Source: Streptomyces sp. B1I3 (GTDB lineage Bacteria > Actinomycetota > Actinomycetes > Streptomycetales > Streptomycetaceae). From it: 64,000 nucleotides of DNA. The stretch is from assembly GCF_030816615.1 (NCBI RefSeq), contig NZ_JAUSYD010000001.1, positions 4,610,501 to 4,674,500 on the forward strand. The letters are read 5' to 3'. A program made the translations under genes and the position numbers. Below, piece by piece: positions 23,464 to 32,277 of this stretch (positions are counted from its first letter, which is position 1; each line of letters begins with the position of its first letter). Below the pieces are notes generated by a model. That model was not told where the DNA came from. It made no database searches and saw nothing but the letters and a program-made list of their open reading frames with translations.

Positions 23464-23698
23464 GGTTCCTTCACTCGGACGGCACGGGGTATCGGTCGTG
23501 CGGGCGGTCGGCGGTACGTCGGTCGGGGGGTTCGTCGGTCTGGCTCTGCGTCGATCGGTCGGGCGGTTCGGGTGGAACGGGCGGGGGCGGACCCGGCGCT
23601 CCGGACGGCCACGGTACGACGGACGGCGGCGGCATGCCGCCTCGGGCCGGGCGCCGGGAGGGCGCGACGGGCCCGGGCGAGGGCCTGTCGCGACCGGA

Positions 23699-24532
23699 CT
23701 ACTCGTTGAGGGTCTCGGCCAGGTTCCGGGCCAGGGCCTGGGCCTTCTCCTGCAGTTCCCTGCTGTCGGGCGCCGCGGTGACGAGGGCCTGCTGCTCGGT
23801 GTACTGGACGGTGACGATGACGTTGGATGTGCGGAATACCACGCTCACGGTGCGGTGCTGCGCGGTGGAACCCGCCCGGGTGAGCACATCGTCCAGGAAC
23901 GCCGCGTCCCCCAGTCCGTCGAGAAGCCGGGGCTGCAGTTCGTCGTCGGGACCGGCGCCGCTGCTGCCGCCGGGATCGGTGCTGCCGCCGGTACCGGCAT
24001 CGCCGGACGGCGTGCCGGAGGCCGGTCCGCCCGGAGAGCCGGAGGAGGGCTTGTCAGGGACGCCGGAGACCATGTCGGGGGTGGAGCCGGCCATCGGAGG
24101 CAGGTCGGCGGCGTCCACCTTCGTCGCGTACACCTCGCGGGCGCGGTCGTCGTCGCTCACCGCGGGGTCGTAGGACACGACGCGCTCGAAGTCGATGGAC
24201 AGGTTCCGGGAGGCGTCCGGGGCGTCCGACTTCCAGCGGCAGCCGACCTTGCGGTCGGTGTCGTAGGTGACGGTGGCCGTGCCCTCGTACACCTTCTCCT
24301 GCTGCTCCTCGGGCAGTTCGGCGGCGCCGGGCAGCAGGTTCCTGAGAGTGGAAGGTGGTACGGCGCGGCAGGATTCGGGCAGCGTCCGGTACTTGCCGGG
24401 AGGTGCGGCCGAGACCTTCGGGCTGCCGGCTTTGCTGTCGGCGTCGGTGTCGTCGGCTTCGGATCCGGCGCTGCAGCCGGCGACGAGCGCCACGAGCAGC
24501 GCGACGCCGGGTACGTACGCCATGTGTCGCAC
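23699..24532 (-). CDS. DUF3558 domain lipoprotein (second copy)
   Basis: 277 residues from GTG 24532 (AGGGAG about 9 bases upstream). The signal peptide YVPGVALLVALVAGC ends in lipobox VAGC. The DUF3558 domain shows paired cysteines (PESCRAVPP and VGCRWKSD) and the strand VSVVFRTSNVIVTVQYTE. A Gly/Ser/Pro-rich insert lies near residues 160-200. The frame is open upstream to 24610 but with no hydrophobic start or ribosome site there. It and the gene at 22630 look like an old tandem duplication now well diverged. The 235-base gap between them has no gene that I can support. Confidence 0.85.
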   Translation of the reverse strand: MRHMAYVPGVALLVALVAGCSAGSEADDTDADSKAGSPKVSAAPPGKYRTLPESCRAVPPSTLRNLLPGAAELPEEQQEKVYEGTATVTYDTDRKVGCRWKSDAPDASRNLSIDFERVVSYDPAVSDDDRAREVYATKVDAADLPPMAGSTPDMVSGVPDKPSSGSPGGPASGTPSGDAGTGGSTDPGGSSGAGPDDELQPRLLDGLGDAAFLDDVLTRAGSTAQHRTVSVVFRTSNVIVTVQYTEQQALVTAAPDSRELQEKAQALARNLAETLNE

Positions 24533-24695
24533 GATCCCAGGCTCCCTTCGGTACGGAAAACAGGTTGCCGCTCGATAGCGGCCGATGGACACAATGTGTA
24601 TCGCACGCACTGCTGTGAATGCCGGTCGGCCGACCGTTATGCCGACCTCGGCACCGGTTTTGCGCTTTCAGTCTTTTCGGGGGAATCGAGGAGTT

Positions 24696-25889
24696 ATGTC
24701 GTACGTAGAGGTGCCGGGCGCGAAGGTCCCCATCCGTATGTGGGCTGATCCGGCGTCGGTCGAGGACGTCGCCATGCAGCAGCTGCGGAACGTGGCGACG
24801 CTGCCCTGGATCAAGGGCCTGGCCGTCATGCCGGACGTCCATTTCGGCAAGGGCGCGACGGTCGGTTCGGTGATCGCGATGCACGGGGCCGTCTGCCCGG
24901 CTGCGGTGGGCGTGGACATCGGCTGCGGGATGTCGGCGGTGAAGACGTCGCTCACGGCCAACGACCTGCCGGGTGACTTGTCGCGGCTCCGGTCGAAGAT
25001 CGAGCAGGCGATCCCGGTGGGGCGCGGGATGCACGAGGACATGGTCGACCCGGGCACGCTGCACGGGTTCTCGACTGCGGGCTGGGACGATTTCTGGTCG
25101 CGATTCGACGGAGTCGCCGATGCGGTCAAATTCCGGCAGGAACGCGCCACGAAGCAGATGGGAACGCTCGGAAGCGGTAATCACTTCATCGAGTTCTGTC
25201 TCGACGAGGCGGGTTCTGTGTGGCTGATGCTGCACTCCGGGTCCCGGAACATCGGCAAGGAACTCGCCGACTTCCACATCGGGCAGGCCCAGAAGCTTCC
25301 GCACAACCAGGGCATCATCGACCGCGACCTGGCCGTGTTCATCGCCGACACCCCGCAGATGGCGGCGTACCGCAACGACCTGTTCTGGGCCCAGGAGTAC
25401 GCCAAGTACAACCGGTCGATCATGATGGGTCTCTTCCAGGACGTGGTCCGGAAGGAGTTCAAGAAGGCGAAGGTCACCTTCGAGCCGGTCATCTCCTGCC
25501 ACCACAACTACGTGGCGGAGGAGCGGTACGAGGGCATGGACCTGCTGGTCACCCGGAAGGGCGCGATCCGCGCGGGCTCCGGGGACTTCGGGATCATCCC
25601 GGGCTCCATGGGGACCGGCTCGTACATCGTGAAGGGACTGGGGAACGAGAAGTCGTTCAACTCGGCCTCGCACGGTGCCGGGCGCCGGATGAGCAGGAAC
25701 GCCGCGAAGCGGAGGTTCTCGACGCAGGACCTGGAGGACCAGACGCGGGGCGTGGAGTGCCGCAAGGACTCCGGTGTGGTGGACGAGATCCCCGCCGCGT
25801 ACAAGCCGATCGAGCAGGTCATCGATCAGCAGCGGGACCTGGTCGAGGTCGTCGCGAAGCTCAAGCAGGTCGTGTGCGTGAAGGGCTGA
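24696..25889 (+). CDS. rtcB: RNA-splicing ligase RtcB family protein
   Basis: 397 residues from ATG 24696 (GAGGAG five bases upstream). Family blocks: GLAVMPDVHFGKGATVGSVI, VGVDIGCGMSAVKT with the Mn-binding Asp/Cys, GSGNHFIEF, and the guanylylation histidine in SHGAGRRMSR. RtcB joins 2',3'-cyclic-phosphate RNA ends to 5'-OH ends using GTP and Mn2+, acting in RNA repair. No Archease gene or RtcR-type sigma-54 regulator is beside it. Length and motifs are complete. A good hairpin terminator follows at 25913. Confidence 0.93.
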   Translation: MSYVEVPGAKVPIRMWADPASVEDVAMQQLRNVATLPWIKGLAVMPDVHFGKGATVGSVIAMHGAVCPAAVGVDIGCGMSAVKTSLTANDLPGDLSRLRSKIEQAIPVGRGMHEDMVDPGTLHGFSTAGWDDFWSRFDGVADAVKFRQERATKQMGTLGSGNHFIEFCLDEAGSVWLMLHSGSRNIGKELADFHIGQAQKLPHNQGIIDRDLAVFIADTPQMAAYRNDLFWAQEYAKYNRSIMMGLFQDVVRKEFKKAKVTFEPVISCHHNYVAEERYEGMDLLVTRKGAIRAGSGDFGIIPGSMGTGSYIVKGLGNEKSFNSASHGAGRRMSRNAAKRRFSTQDLEDQTRGVECRKDSGVVDEIPAAYKPIEQVIDQQRDLVEVVAKLKQVVCVKG

Positions 25890-25912
25890 GACCGCCCGGC
25901 GTCCGACCTGGC

Positions 25913-25947
25913 CGGCAGGCCCCGGACCGCCGGTCCGGGGCCTGCCG
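25913..25947 (+). terminator. Hairpin terminator after rtcB
   Basis: CGGCAGGCCCCGGACC (25913-25928), loop GCC, GGTCCGGGGCCTGCCG (25932-25947): a perfect 16-bp stem starting 24 bases after the rtcB stop. Confidence 0.85.
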
Positions 25948-25961
25948 CCGTGAGCGGAGCC

Positions 25962-26037
25962 AAGCTGTCAGCCGTCAGGCGGCCAGGCGTCGGCGGCAGC
26001 CGTCATCCGTCAGCCGCCAAGCCGTCAGCTGTCAGAG
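25962..26037. repeat. Cluster of degenerate GCCGTCA/GCTGTCAG repeats
   Basis: Between the rtcB terminator and the SDR stop codon the 7-8 base element (A)GC(C/T)GTCA(G) appears about six times within ~75 bases, partly as mirror or inverted pairs around GGCGGCC. The last copy overlaps the SDR stop codon. It may be a simple-sequence expansion. Confidence 0.6.
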
Positions 26038-26790
26038 CGTGCGGTGAACCTTGGAGTTGGAGGCTTGGGCGCGGGGGCGGACCACCAGAAGGTCGATGTT
26101 GACGTGGCTGGGGCGGGTGACGGCCCAGGTGATCGTGTCGGCGACGTCGTCGGCGGTGAGCGGGGCGTCCACACCCGCGTAGACCTTGGCCGCCTTCTCG
26201 GTGTCGCCGCGGAAGCGGGTCGTCGCGAACTCCTCGGTCTTGACCATGCCCGGCGCGACCTCGATCACCCGGACAGGGGTGCCGACGATCTCCAACCGCA
26301 GGGTCTCGGCAAGGACGTGCTCAGCGTGCTTGGCCGCTACATAACCGCCGCCGCCCTCGTACGACGAGAACGCGGCCGTGGAGGAGAGGATCACGACCGT
26401 GCCGTCACCGCTCGCGGTGAGGGCGGGAAGCAGCGCCTGGGTGAGGTTGAGGGTGCCGATGACGTTCGTCTCGTACATCTGGCGCCAGTCGGCGGGGTCG
26501 CCGGTCGCGACGGGGTCGGCGCCCAGCGCGCCACCCGCGTTGTTGACGAGGACGGCCAGGGAGCGGAACGCGGTGGCGAACTCGTCGACGGCCGCGCGGT
26601 CGGTGACGTCCAGCGCGTACGCCGCCGCCTGGTGGCCCGCCTCCGTCAGCTCTGCGGCGAGCGCCTCTATGCGGTCCTTGCGACGGGCGGTGAGCACCAC
26701 GCGGTAACCGGCGGCGGCCAGCTGCCGGGCGGTCGCGGCGCCGATGCCGCTGCTCGCGCCGGTGATGACGGCGATGGGGGTGGCGGCCAT
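26032..26790 (-). CDS. Short-chain dehydrogenase/reductase (SDR)
   Basis: 252 residues from ATG 26790 (GAGGAG six bases upstream). Classical SDR motifs: TGASSGIG (residues ~9-16), NNAGGALG (~83-90), catalytic Ser in VVILSSTAAFSS (~133) and YVAAKHAEH (Tyr ~150, Lys ~154), then APGMVKTEEF. The basic residue after the first strand (TARRKDR) suggests NADP(H). It resembles the NADP-dependent serine/3-hydroxyacid dehydrogenase (YdfG) subgroup, but the substrate cannot be told. A longer frame to 26826 lacks a ribosome site. Confidence 0.9.
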   Translation of the reverse strand: MAATPIAVITGASSGIGAATARQLAAAGYRVVLTARRKDRIEALAAELTEAGHQAAAYALDVTDRAAVDEFATAFRSLAVLVNNAGGALGADPVATGDPADWRQMYETNVIGTLNLTQALLPALTASGDGTVVILSSTAAFSSYEGGGGYVAAKHAEHVLAETLRLEIVGTPVRVIEVAPGMVKTEEFATTRFRGDTEKAAKVYAGVDAPLTADDVADTITWAVTRPSHVNIDLLVVRPRAQASNSKVHRTL

Positions 26791-26961
26791 GGCGAACTCC
26801 TCGGACAGCTGATCGGTACGGGCCAAGGATAGGCAGGCCGTCCAGGCCCGGGCCGGGCGGCCGGGGGCCCGCCTTCCGGACGCCTCGATGCCGGGGAGGC
26901 GAGGCGGCCTCGGTGAGCGGCGCCTGCCGGGGCGGAGAGGCGGGGCAGGGTCCGGCGGGTC

Positions 26962-27297
26962 TCAGTGGTTCCGCGGCGCGTACATGATCAGCGCCATGCC
27001 GGCCAGGCAGATCAGCGCGCCGGTCACGTCCCACCGGTCCGGGCGGTAGCCGTCGGCGACCATGCCCCAGGCGATCGAACCCGCGACGAACACCCCGCCG
27101 TACGCGGCGAGGATGCGGCCGAACTCGCCGTCCGGCTGGAGCGTGGCCACGAAGCCGTACGCGCCGAGCGCGATGACACCCGCGCCGATCCAGATCCAGC
27201 CCCGGTGCTCGCGCACGCCCTGCCATACGAGCCAGGCACCCCCGATCTCGAAGAGCGCGGCGACGACGAACAGTGCGACGGAGCGGGCGACGAGCAT
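26962..27297 (-). CDS. YnfA/UPF0060 family small membrane protein
   Basis: 111 residues with four transmembrane helices. Family blocks are clear: LFEIGGAWLVWQGVREHRG near the first helix, GAYGFVATLQPDGEFGRILA after the second, and AAYGGVFVAGSIAWGMVADG with the DRWDVTGALICLAGMALIM end. YnfA proteins belong to the SMR-like fold; E. coli and Shigella YnfA is reported to act in multidrug efflux, but the role in actinobacteria is unknown. Monocistronic by position; it is divergent from the secreted-protein gene at 27415. Confidence 0.92.
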   Translation of the reverse strand: MLVARSVALFVVAALFEIGGAWLVWQGVREHRGWIWIGAGVIALGAYGFVATLQPDGEFGRILAAYGGVFVAGSIAWGMVADGYRPDRWDVTGALICLAGMALIMYAPRNH

Positions 27298-27414
27298 GGG
27301 GTCAGCGTGTCATGCGGGGCCGGGCGCCGGACGACGGTGGGCCGTGCGGGTGGGAAGGACCGAGGAACCGAGAGGCATACAGGGAGCTTTGGGTCCGATC
27401 GGTATGTTCGGCGC

Positions 27415-27936
27415 ATGCGAGTGACGCGTAGAGCAGGGCTGATGCTGTCCGCCGCTACCGCGATGGCGGCGACCGTGGTGCCGGGGCCGGGACTGTCCGC
27501 GGTGGCCGAACCGGCGGCCCGGCCCGCTGCATCGGAGTCCCGGTCCTTCGCACCGGAGGCGGACGTGTCCCACCACGGGCGGGTCGCACTGCGCGACGAG
27601 CACCTCGGGGTCATGGTGCGGACGGAGAACAGCGGGCCGTCGTCGCTCGTGGACGCGACCGTACGGCTGCGCTTCTCCGTGCCGCTCGCCGCCCGGCAGC
27701 AGCTTCCGCGGGACTGCCTGCGCAGCGGCGACCGGGCGGTGCTCTGCGCGACCGGGGCGCTGGGGGCGGGTGGCGACGCACGGCGCACGGCTTTCGGCCT
27801 GCGGCTCACGGGCAGGCCGGCCGAGGTGGTCGTACGGGTGGACACCGTGTGGAACGGCGGCGCCAGCGACCGGGACCGGCGCAACGACACGCACGAGGTG
27901 CTGGCGCTCTCCACGGGCGACGCCTACGTGTTCTGA
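27415..27936 (+). CDS. Secreted protein of unknown function with a beta-sandwich-like domain
   Basis: 173 residues from ATG 27415. A twin-Arg-like start (MRVTRRAG) and hydrophobic stretch LMLSAATAMAATVVPGPG form a Sec signal peptide, with cleavage probably near AVAEPAA (~residue 33-38). The mature part (~50-170) has alternating strands (LGVMVRTENSGPSSLVDATV, then LRFSVPLAA) with a pair of cysteines (DCLRSGDRAVLCATG) that could form a disulfide, and looks like a CARDB/DUF11-type module. No ribosome site is evident, so the start is uncertain. Nothing in the neighbourhood suggests a role. Confidence 0.65.
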   Translation: MRVTRRAGLMLSAATAMAATVVPGPGLSAVAEPAARPAASESRSFAPEADVSHHGRVALRDEHLGVMVRTENSGPSSLVDATVRLRFSVPLAARQQLPRDCLRSGDRAVLCATGALGAGGDARRTAFGLRLTGRPAEVVVRVDTVWNGGASDRDRRNDTHEVLALSTGDAYVF

Positions 27937-27962
27937 GAATCCGCCGGATCGCGCCGCCGAGC

Positions 27963-29448
27963 TCATCGGCCGAGGGCGCGGTCCAGGGCCGCGGGGTCGG
28001 GGTGATCGCTCGCCCAGGCGATGTGTCCGTCGGGGCGGACGAGCAGCGCGGTGGTGCGCTCCCCGGCCCAGTGCGCGTGGACGAGCGGTACCGGGGAGGC
28101 AGGGGCTGCCGGTATGCCGGTGGCCCGGGGTGTGACCAGGACGAAGGAGCCCTCGCGCAACAGCTCGAGGAGGCGGCCCTCGGCGAGGTCGAGGTCAGGG
28201 GCCCGGGTGCCTGTGAGGCGGTGGCTGCCTCGCGGGGCGCCGTAGGCGATGCCGATGCCGGAGATCCTGCCGATGGCTCGGTCCGAGGCCGGTCGCGCGA
28301 CGGTCAGCAGCCGCGTGACGGCTGTGCGCACGGCCCGCTGCAGGGGCGTCCTGGCCATGGCGAGGCGGACGATCGCACCGCTGGCACGCAGGACCCCGGC
28401 GCCGACCGGATGCCGTTCGCCGTGGTAGCTGTCGAGAAGGGCCTCGGGGTCCGCGGAGTGCCCGTGGAGGACGGCCGCGAGCTTCCAGGAGAGATTTCGC
28501 CGCGTCCTGGAGGCCGGTGTTCATGCCCTGCCCGCCCGCAGGGGAGTGGACGTGTGCGGCGTCTCCTGCCAGGAAGACCCGGCCGACGCGGTAGGCGGGC
28601 ACCTGACGCTCGTCGCTGTGGAAACGCGAGATCCAGCGGGCGTCGTGCATCCCGTAGTCGGTGCCCAGTGCGAGGCGGGCGATCCCACGCAGCTCGTCGA
28701 GCTCGACGGGCTCGCTGTCGGCGGCCTGCCGGGTGCGGTTCCAGCCCATGACGCGGTACCAGCCGTCCCCGAACGGGGCGATGAAGGCGAACGCCTCCCC
28801 CACGCCGTTGACCGTGAGCAGCCCTGGTGGGGTGTCGGTGAGCCGTACATCGGCCAGGACCATGGACTTGATCACGGATTCGCCGGGGAACGGCAGCCCG
28901 AGGGCGCGGCGAACGGTGCTGCGCACACCGTCGGTCCCTACGAGGAACCTGGCCTCGACGGTGGAGCGGGCCCCGGCGGGGTCGCGTATGTCCGCGGTGA
29001 CCGTCTCGCCGGTGGTGGACCTGACGAGGCCGAGCAGCTCCGTCCCGTACCGGAACTCCACGCCCGCCTTGAGCGCACGCTCCCTCAACAGGTGCTCCAC
29101 CTCGTACTGCGGAGTGATGAGGAGGAACGGGAAGCGGGTCCGCAGCCGGGAGAGGTCGAGGGAGAGCCGGCCGAAGAGCCGCATGTCGGTGAGGGTCGTG
29201 CCGGCTGCGATCAGGGCGTCGGCGAGGCCGCGGGCGTCGAGCAGCTCCAGGGTGCGTGCGTGGACGGCGAAGGCCCGGGTCGTGTTGCCCGTCTCGCGGG
29301 GGCGGCGCTCGACGAGGGTCACCGACACGCCCCGGACGGCGAGGTCACCGGCGAGGAGCAGGCCGGTGGGGCCCGCGCCCACGACGAGTACATCCGTGGT
29401 GGCTGTGGCGTCGGCGGAGCTGGATCCCGTGCTGGACGTGCCGGTCAT
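27963..29448 (-). pseudogene. FAD-dependent aromatic-type monooxygenase, frameshifted
   Basis: A PHBH-fold flavoprotein monooxygenase read on the minus strand from ATG 29448 (GGGAGG five bases upstream). The dinucleotide motif VVGAGPTGLLLAGDLA, GTDGVRSTVRRALG and the FAD-ribityl motif GRVFLAGDAAHVHSPAGGQG are intact. After GMNTGLQDAA the frame is broken by one extra T on the plus strand in the TTT at 28495-28497 (AAA on the coding strand). Removing one base restores NLSWKLAAVLHGHSADPEAL and continues to MARTPLQRAVRTAVTRLL and the thioredoxin-like C-terminal domain ending at 27963. As written, the protein stops matching its family near residue 325. It is either a recent pseudogene or a sequencing error. 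It is divergent from a TetR gene and likely its target. Confidence 0.85.
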
Positions 29449-29468
29449 GGCGGCCTCCCGAGCGAATA

Positions 29469-29510
29469 CCAACGACTGTTGGCCAACGGTCGTTGGTCAA
29501 CGCTTGTTGG
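29469..29510. promoter_or_regulatory. Three contiguous 14-bp operators (probable TetR sites)
   Basis: CCAACGACTGTTGG (29469-29482), CCAACGGTCGTTGG (29483-29496) and TCAACGCTTGTTGG (29497-29510) follow each other with no gap. The middle copy is a perfect palindrome apart from its two central bases. They sit just upstream of the ribosome site of the monooxygenase and, with the two copies at 29539-29566, fill most of the divergent promoter region. Confidence 0.85.
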
Positions 29511-29538
29511 CAACAGTAGGGCGGCGCGTGATGGCGTG

Positions 29539-29566
29539 TCAACGCTTGTTGGCCTACGATTGTTGG
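29539..29566. promoter_or_regulatory. Two contiguous 14-bp operators abutting the TetR start codon
   Basis: TCAACGCTTGTTGG (29539-29552) and CCTACGATTGTTGG (29553-29566); the TetR ATG begins two bases later at 29568. There is therefore no room for a ribosome site, suggesting a leaderless mRNA and tight autoregulation. Confidence 0.85.
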
Positions 29567-29567
29567 C

Positions 29568-30146
29568 ATGACAGCGCACGCTTCCTCAGCCACCCCGCGC
29601 CGCTCGGACGCCACGAGGGCGGCGATCCTCGAAGCGGCCCGGGAGCGGTTCGCCGCCGACGGGTACGAGCGCGCCACCATCCGGGCCGTCGCCCGGGACG
29701 CGCGCATCGACCCGTCGATGGTGATGCGCTACTACGGCTCGAAGGAGGGCCTGTTCGCCGCGGCATCCGAGATCGATCTGCGGCTGCCGGGCTTGGGCGC
29801 CCTGCCCGGCAAACACGTCGGCGCCGTACTCGTCGGGCACTTCCTGGACCGGTGGGAGCAGGACGACGTGCTCACGGGCCTGCTCAGGGTCGGTGTCACC
29901 AACGACGCGGGAGCCGAGCGGATGCGGGCCGTCTTCGCCGAGCAGCTCGGGCCGATAGCCGCCGGTGTCTGTCCCGACCCCGCCGACGCGCCGCGCCGTG
30001 CGGCGCTCGTCGCCTCGCAGATCCTCGGCATGGCGCTCGCGCGGTACGTCCTGCGCATCGAGCCCGCCGTCTCCATGTCGCGGCAGGACACCATCGCCTG
30101 GCTCGCGCCCACGGTGCAGCGCTACTTGACGGCCGAACGCCCCTGA
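29568..30146 (+). CDS. TetR family transcriptional regulator
   Basis: 192 residues. The N-terminal helix-turn-helix (~residues 15-60) reads TRAAILEAARERFAADGYER, then ATIRAVARDARIDPSMVMRYYGSKEGLF, where YYGSKEGLF is the TetR family hallmark. The ligand domain ends with a TetR_C-type region (ALVASQILGMALARYVLRIE). It is divergent from the FAD monooxygenase gene, a common arrangement in which the enzyme modifies the regulator's ligand (an antibiotic or aromatic compound). The five 14-bp sites between the genes are the obvious binding sites. The ATG follows the last site directly, so translation is probably leaderless. Confidence 0.92.
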   Translation: MTAHASSATPRRSDATRAAILEAARERFAADGYERATIRAVARDARIDPSMVMRYYGSKEGLFAAASEIDLRLPGLGALPGKHVGAVLVGHFLDRWEQDDVLTGLLRVGVTNDAGAERMRAVFAEQLGPIAAGVCPDPADAPRRAALVASQILGMALARYVLRIEPAVSMSRQDTIAWLAPTVQRYLTAERP

Positions 30147-30154
30147 CACCTTCC

Positions 30155-30285
30155 GCCCGGACCGGACCGGACCGGGACGGACCGGACCGGACCGGCCGGG
30201 CCGGGCGGGATCGGACGGGACGGGATCGGACGGGATCGGACCGGACTGAAGCGGATCGGACCGCGACCGGACCGGATCACGGAGC
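30155..30285. repeat. GGACCGGACC-type simple-sequence repeat
   Basis: About 130 bases of imperfect 5-mers (GGACC, GGGAC, GGATC) directly after the TetR stop codon. The rest of the gap to 30487 (about 200 bases) has no gene that I can support. The region may include a terminator, but the repeat makes any hairpin call unsafe. Confidence 0.8.
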
Positions 30286-30487
30286 GGGGCCCGGTGGCGT
30301 GCGTCGCAGGGGAAGAGGAAGGCGCGGTCGGGGTTCTGCTCGAGCGGAGCCGAGAGCTCGGGGAAGAAACCCCTGGCAACTGACGACCACGTGTCGAGGC
30401 GAGGCGCCAGGGCACACGAGCCCGGCATGTCCCGAACGAGAGGCCACCTGATCCGTGTTCGCGTACGGCCGGGGCCCGGCCCGTGCC

Positions 30488-31240
30488 TCAGGCGGAGGGC
30501 CTGGTCCCGGTCCCCGCCTCACCGAACTCGCGCACCGCGTCCGCCACGATGACCTCCAGGCGGCTGTGGTGGGCGCCCCGCCAGTACACCCGCCCGCAGG
30601 CGGTGCACTGCGCGAACACGTCGTAGGTCCGTTGGGTGCCCTGCTCCAGCCGGCCGCTCACGGAGTCCTTGTCGGCCTCCGCGAGTTCCCCGTTGCAGGC
30701 GGTGCAGCGGGTCCAGGGTGCGAGCGCCGGGGTGAAGCGGCTCAGGACGTCGCGCAGCTGCTCCTCGGGGCGGTCGCTGTAGAGGTAGGCCCCCGCCCAG
30801 ATCTCCCTGCGCCTGAGCAGGCCCCGGTCGCGGGAGAGCAGTACCCGCCGCTCCTGCGCCGAGAGGGTCGCGAGCGCCGGGTCGCCGATGTCCGTGCTCT
30901 CGTACGCCGCGTCCACGCCCAGCAGGCGCAACCGGCGGGCCAGCGTTCCCAGATGGACGTCGAGCAGGAAGCGCAGCGGCGCGCCCGGCACCTGCTGGGG
31001 GCGTCGCACCGCCCGTACCTCGATCCGCTCGCCGGCCACGGGGATGTGGGAGGCGGGCACGGGGCGTCCGTCGACGAGGAGCTGCCCGGCCTCGGTGAGC
31101 GGGACGCCGAGGGACTCCACGACGTGCCCCAGGGTCGAGGAGCCGTCGGTGACGACGGCGGTGCGCCCCTGGCGGCGCTCGTGGGCGACGAAGAGCCGCA
31201 GCTCCGGGGCCACTTCGAAGTCGATCTCGGGTCCGTTCAC
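30488..31240 (-). CDS. Mut7-C RNase domain protein with N-terminal ubiquitin-like domain
   Basis: 250 residues from GTG 31240. Residues ~8-85 have a beta-grasp (ubiquitin/ThiS-like) pattern (LRLFVAHERRQGRTAVVTDG, PVTEAG-like turn, IPVAGERIEVRAV). Residues ~95-230 are the Mut7-C domain: LRFLLDVHLGTLARRLRLLG, then LLSRDRGLLRRR, which is a PIN-type nuclease fold, and a zinc ribbon with CTACNGELAEAD and AQCTACGRVYWRG. The bacterial members are predicted RNases without a known substrate. The ribosome site is weak; the start is set by where family similarity begins. Confidence 0.85.
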   Translation of the reverse strand: MNGPEIDFEVAPELRLFVAHERRQGRTAVVTDGSSTLGHVVESLGVPLTEAGQLLVDGRPVPASHIPVAGERIEVRAVRRPQQVPGAPLRFLLDVHLGTLARRLRLLGVDAAYESTDIGDPALATLSAQERRVLLSRDRGLLRRREIWAGAYLYSDRPEEQLRDVLSRFTPALAPWTRCTACNGELAEADKDSVSGRLEQGTQRTYDVFAQCTACGRVYWRGAHHSRLEVIVADAVREFGEAGTGTRPSA

Positions 31241-31313
31241 CCCGTCAGGATGCCACTGCGCGGGCCGCGGCGACGAGCGGTCGGAGGCGGGCGCGAACCC
31301 GGGGGACGAGCCC

Positions 31314-31394
31314 GGGGGTGTGAGCTCGGAGGCGTGAGCACAGGAGTGTGAGCTCGGGGGTGTGAGCTCAGGGGTGTGAGCTCGGGGGTGTGAC
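31314..31394. repeat. 15-bp tandem repeat (GTGTGAGCTCGGGGG-like)
   Basis: About five imperfect copies of GTGTGAGCTCGGGGG lie between the AraC stop and the Mut7-C start, with one 13-base degenerate copy (CGTGAGCACAGGA, 31333-31345). The GAGCTC core is itself palindromic. It is not translated in either neighbour. Confidence 0.85.
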
Positions 31395-31448
31395 GTGCAC
31401 GAGGGCCCTCGGGCTCCAGTTGGCGGGCGCACCGGCGAGGCCGCGGTG

Positions 31449-32261
31449 TCAGCGGGGTGCGAACGCCGTCGGCGGCGCGCCCACCGTCGCGGTGAAGTCC
31501 CGCACCATGTGCGCCTGGTCGCTGTAGCCGAGATCGGCAGCCAGCGCGGCCCAGTCGGGCTCCGGGTCCGTCCCGGCGCGCTGCAGGGCCTCGTGGATGC
31601 GGTGCCGGAGGATGACCCACTTGGGCCCGACACCCACGTACGTGGAGAAGAGCCGCTGCAGTGAGCGCGCCGACAGGCCCTCCGCCCGCGCGAGCGCGTC
31701 GACCCGCAGCAGCGAGCGGTCCGTGCGTACGAGCTCGGCGAGCGCCATGGCGCGGTCGGCCTGCGGGTCCGGCCGGGGGGCCAGTGGCAGCAGGTACGCG
31801 TCGAGGGCCGCGACCCGGGCGTCCTCATCGGGGGGATCGAGCACCGCCCCGGGCGCGGGGGCGGCCAGCACCTCGGCGGCCGGAACTTGCCGCCCGGTCC
31901 ACGCCGACACCGGCCGGTGCGGGGCGAACGGCCGGAAGCCGCCGGGCCGGAACTTGACACCGCACACCCGGCCCCGGCCTTCGAGCCGGCGGCTGAAGAG
32001 CCCTTGGACGATGCCGTAGACCTCGGCGTGTCCGGCGCGCTCCGCAGGGCTGCCCGACTCGGACCGCTGGAAGACCAGATGCACCGAGGGGTGCGGCACC
32101 ACCTGCGAGACGTAGGGCTCGGTGAGGTCCCAGTCGATCAGCCAGTAGTGCTCCAGCCAGTGCCGCAGCCCGGGCGCGGGTTCGCGGAGCCGGAAGCGCA
32201 CGCGCGTGAACAGGTCCGGAGCGTCGACGATGCCCCGCGTCTCGCGTGGTGAGGCGGCCAT
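31449..32261 (-). CDS. AraC family transcriptional regulator
   Basis: 270 residues from ATG 32261. Residues ~10-120 are a DUF6597-type N-terminal domain (LRHWLEHYWLIDWDL, then VPHPSVHLVFQRSE and GVKFRPGGFRPF). Residues ~165-265 are the AraC double helix-turn-helix: LLRVDALARAEGLSARSLQR with LFSTYVGVGPKWVILRHR, then WAALAADLGYSDQAHMVRDF. The target is unknown. A tandem 7-base repeat just upstream (32278-32312) may disturb its promoter. The frame runs on to 32480 but without a ribosome site. Confidence 0.88.
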   Translation of the reverse strand: MAASPRETRGIVDAPDLFTRVRFRLREPAPGLRHWLEHYWLIDWDLTEPYVSQVVPHPSVHLVFQRSESGSPAERAGHAEVYGIVQGLFSRRLEGRGRVCGVKFRPGGFRPFAPHRPVSAWTGRQVPAAEVLAAPAPGAVLDPPDEDARVAALDAYLLPLAPRPDPQADRAMALAELVRTDRSLLRVDALARAEGLSARSLQRLFSTYVGVGPKWVILRHRIHEALQRAGTDPEPDWAALAADLGYSDQAHMVRDFTATVGAPPTAFAPR

Positions 32262-32277
32262 GTACCGGATCCTAGGC

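Noticed and set aside
29469..29566. Short regularly spaced repeats that might be taken for a CRISPR array
   Set aside because: Units are 14 bp, palindromic and without spacers, in a divergent promoter; no cas gene is present. They fit operators.
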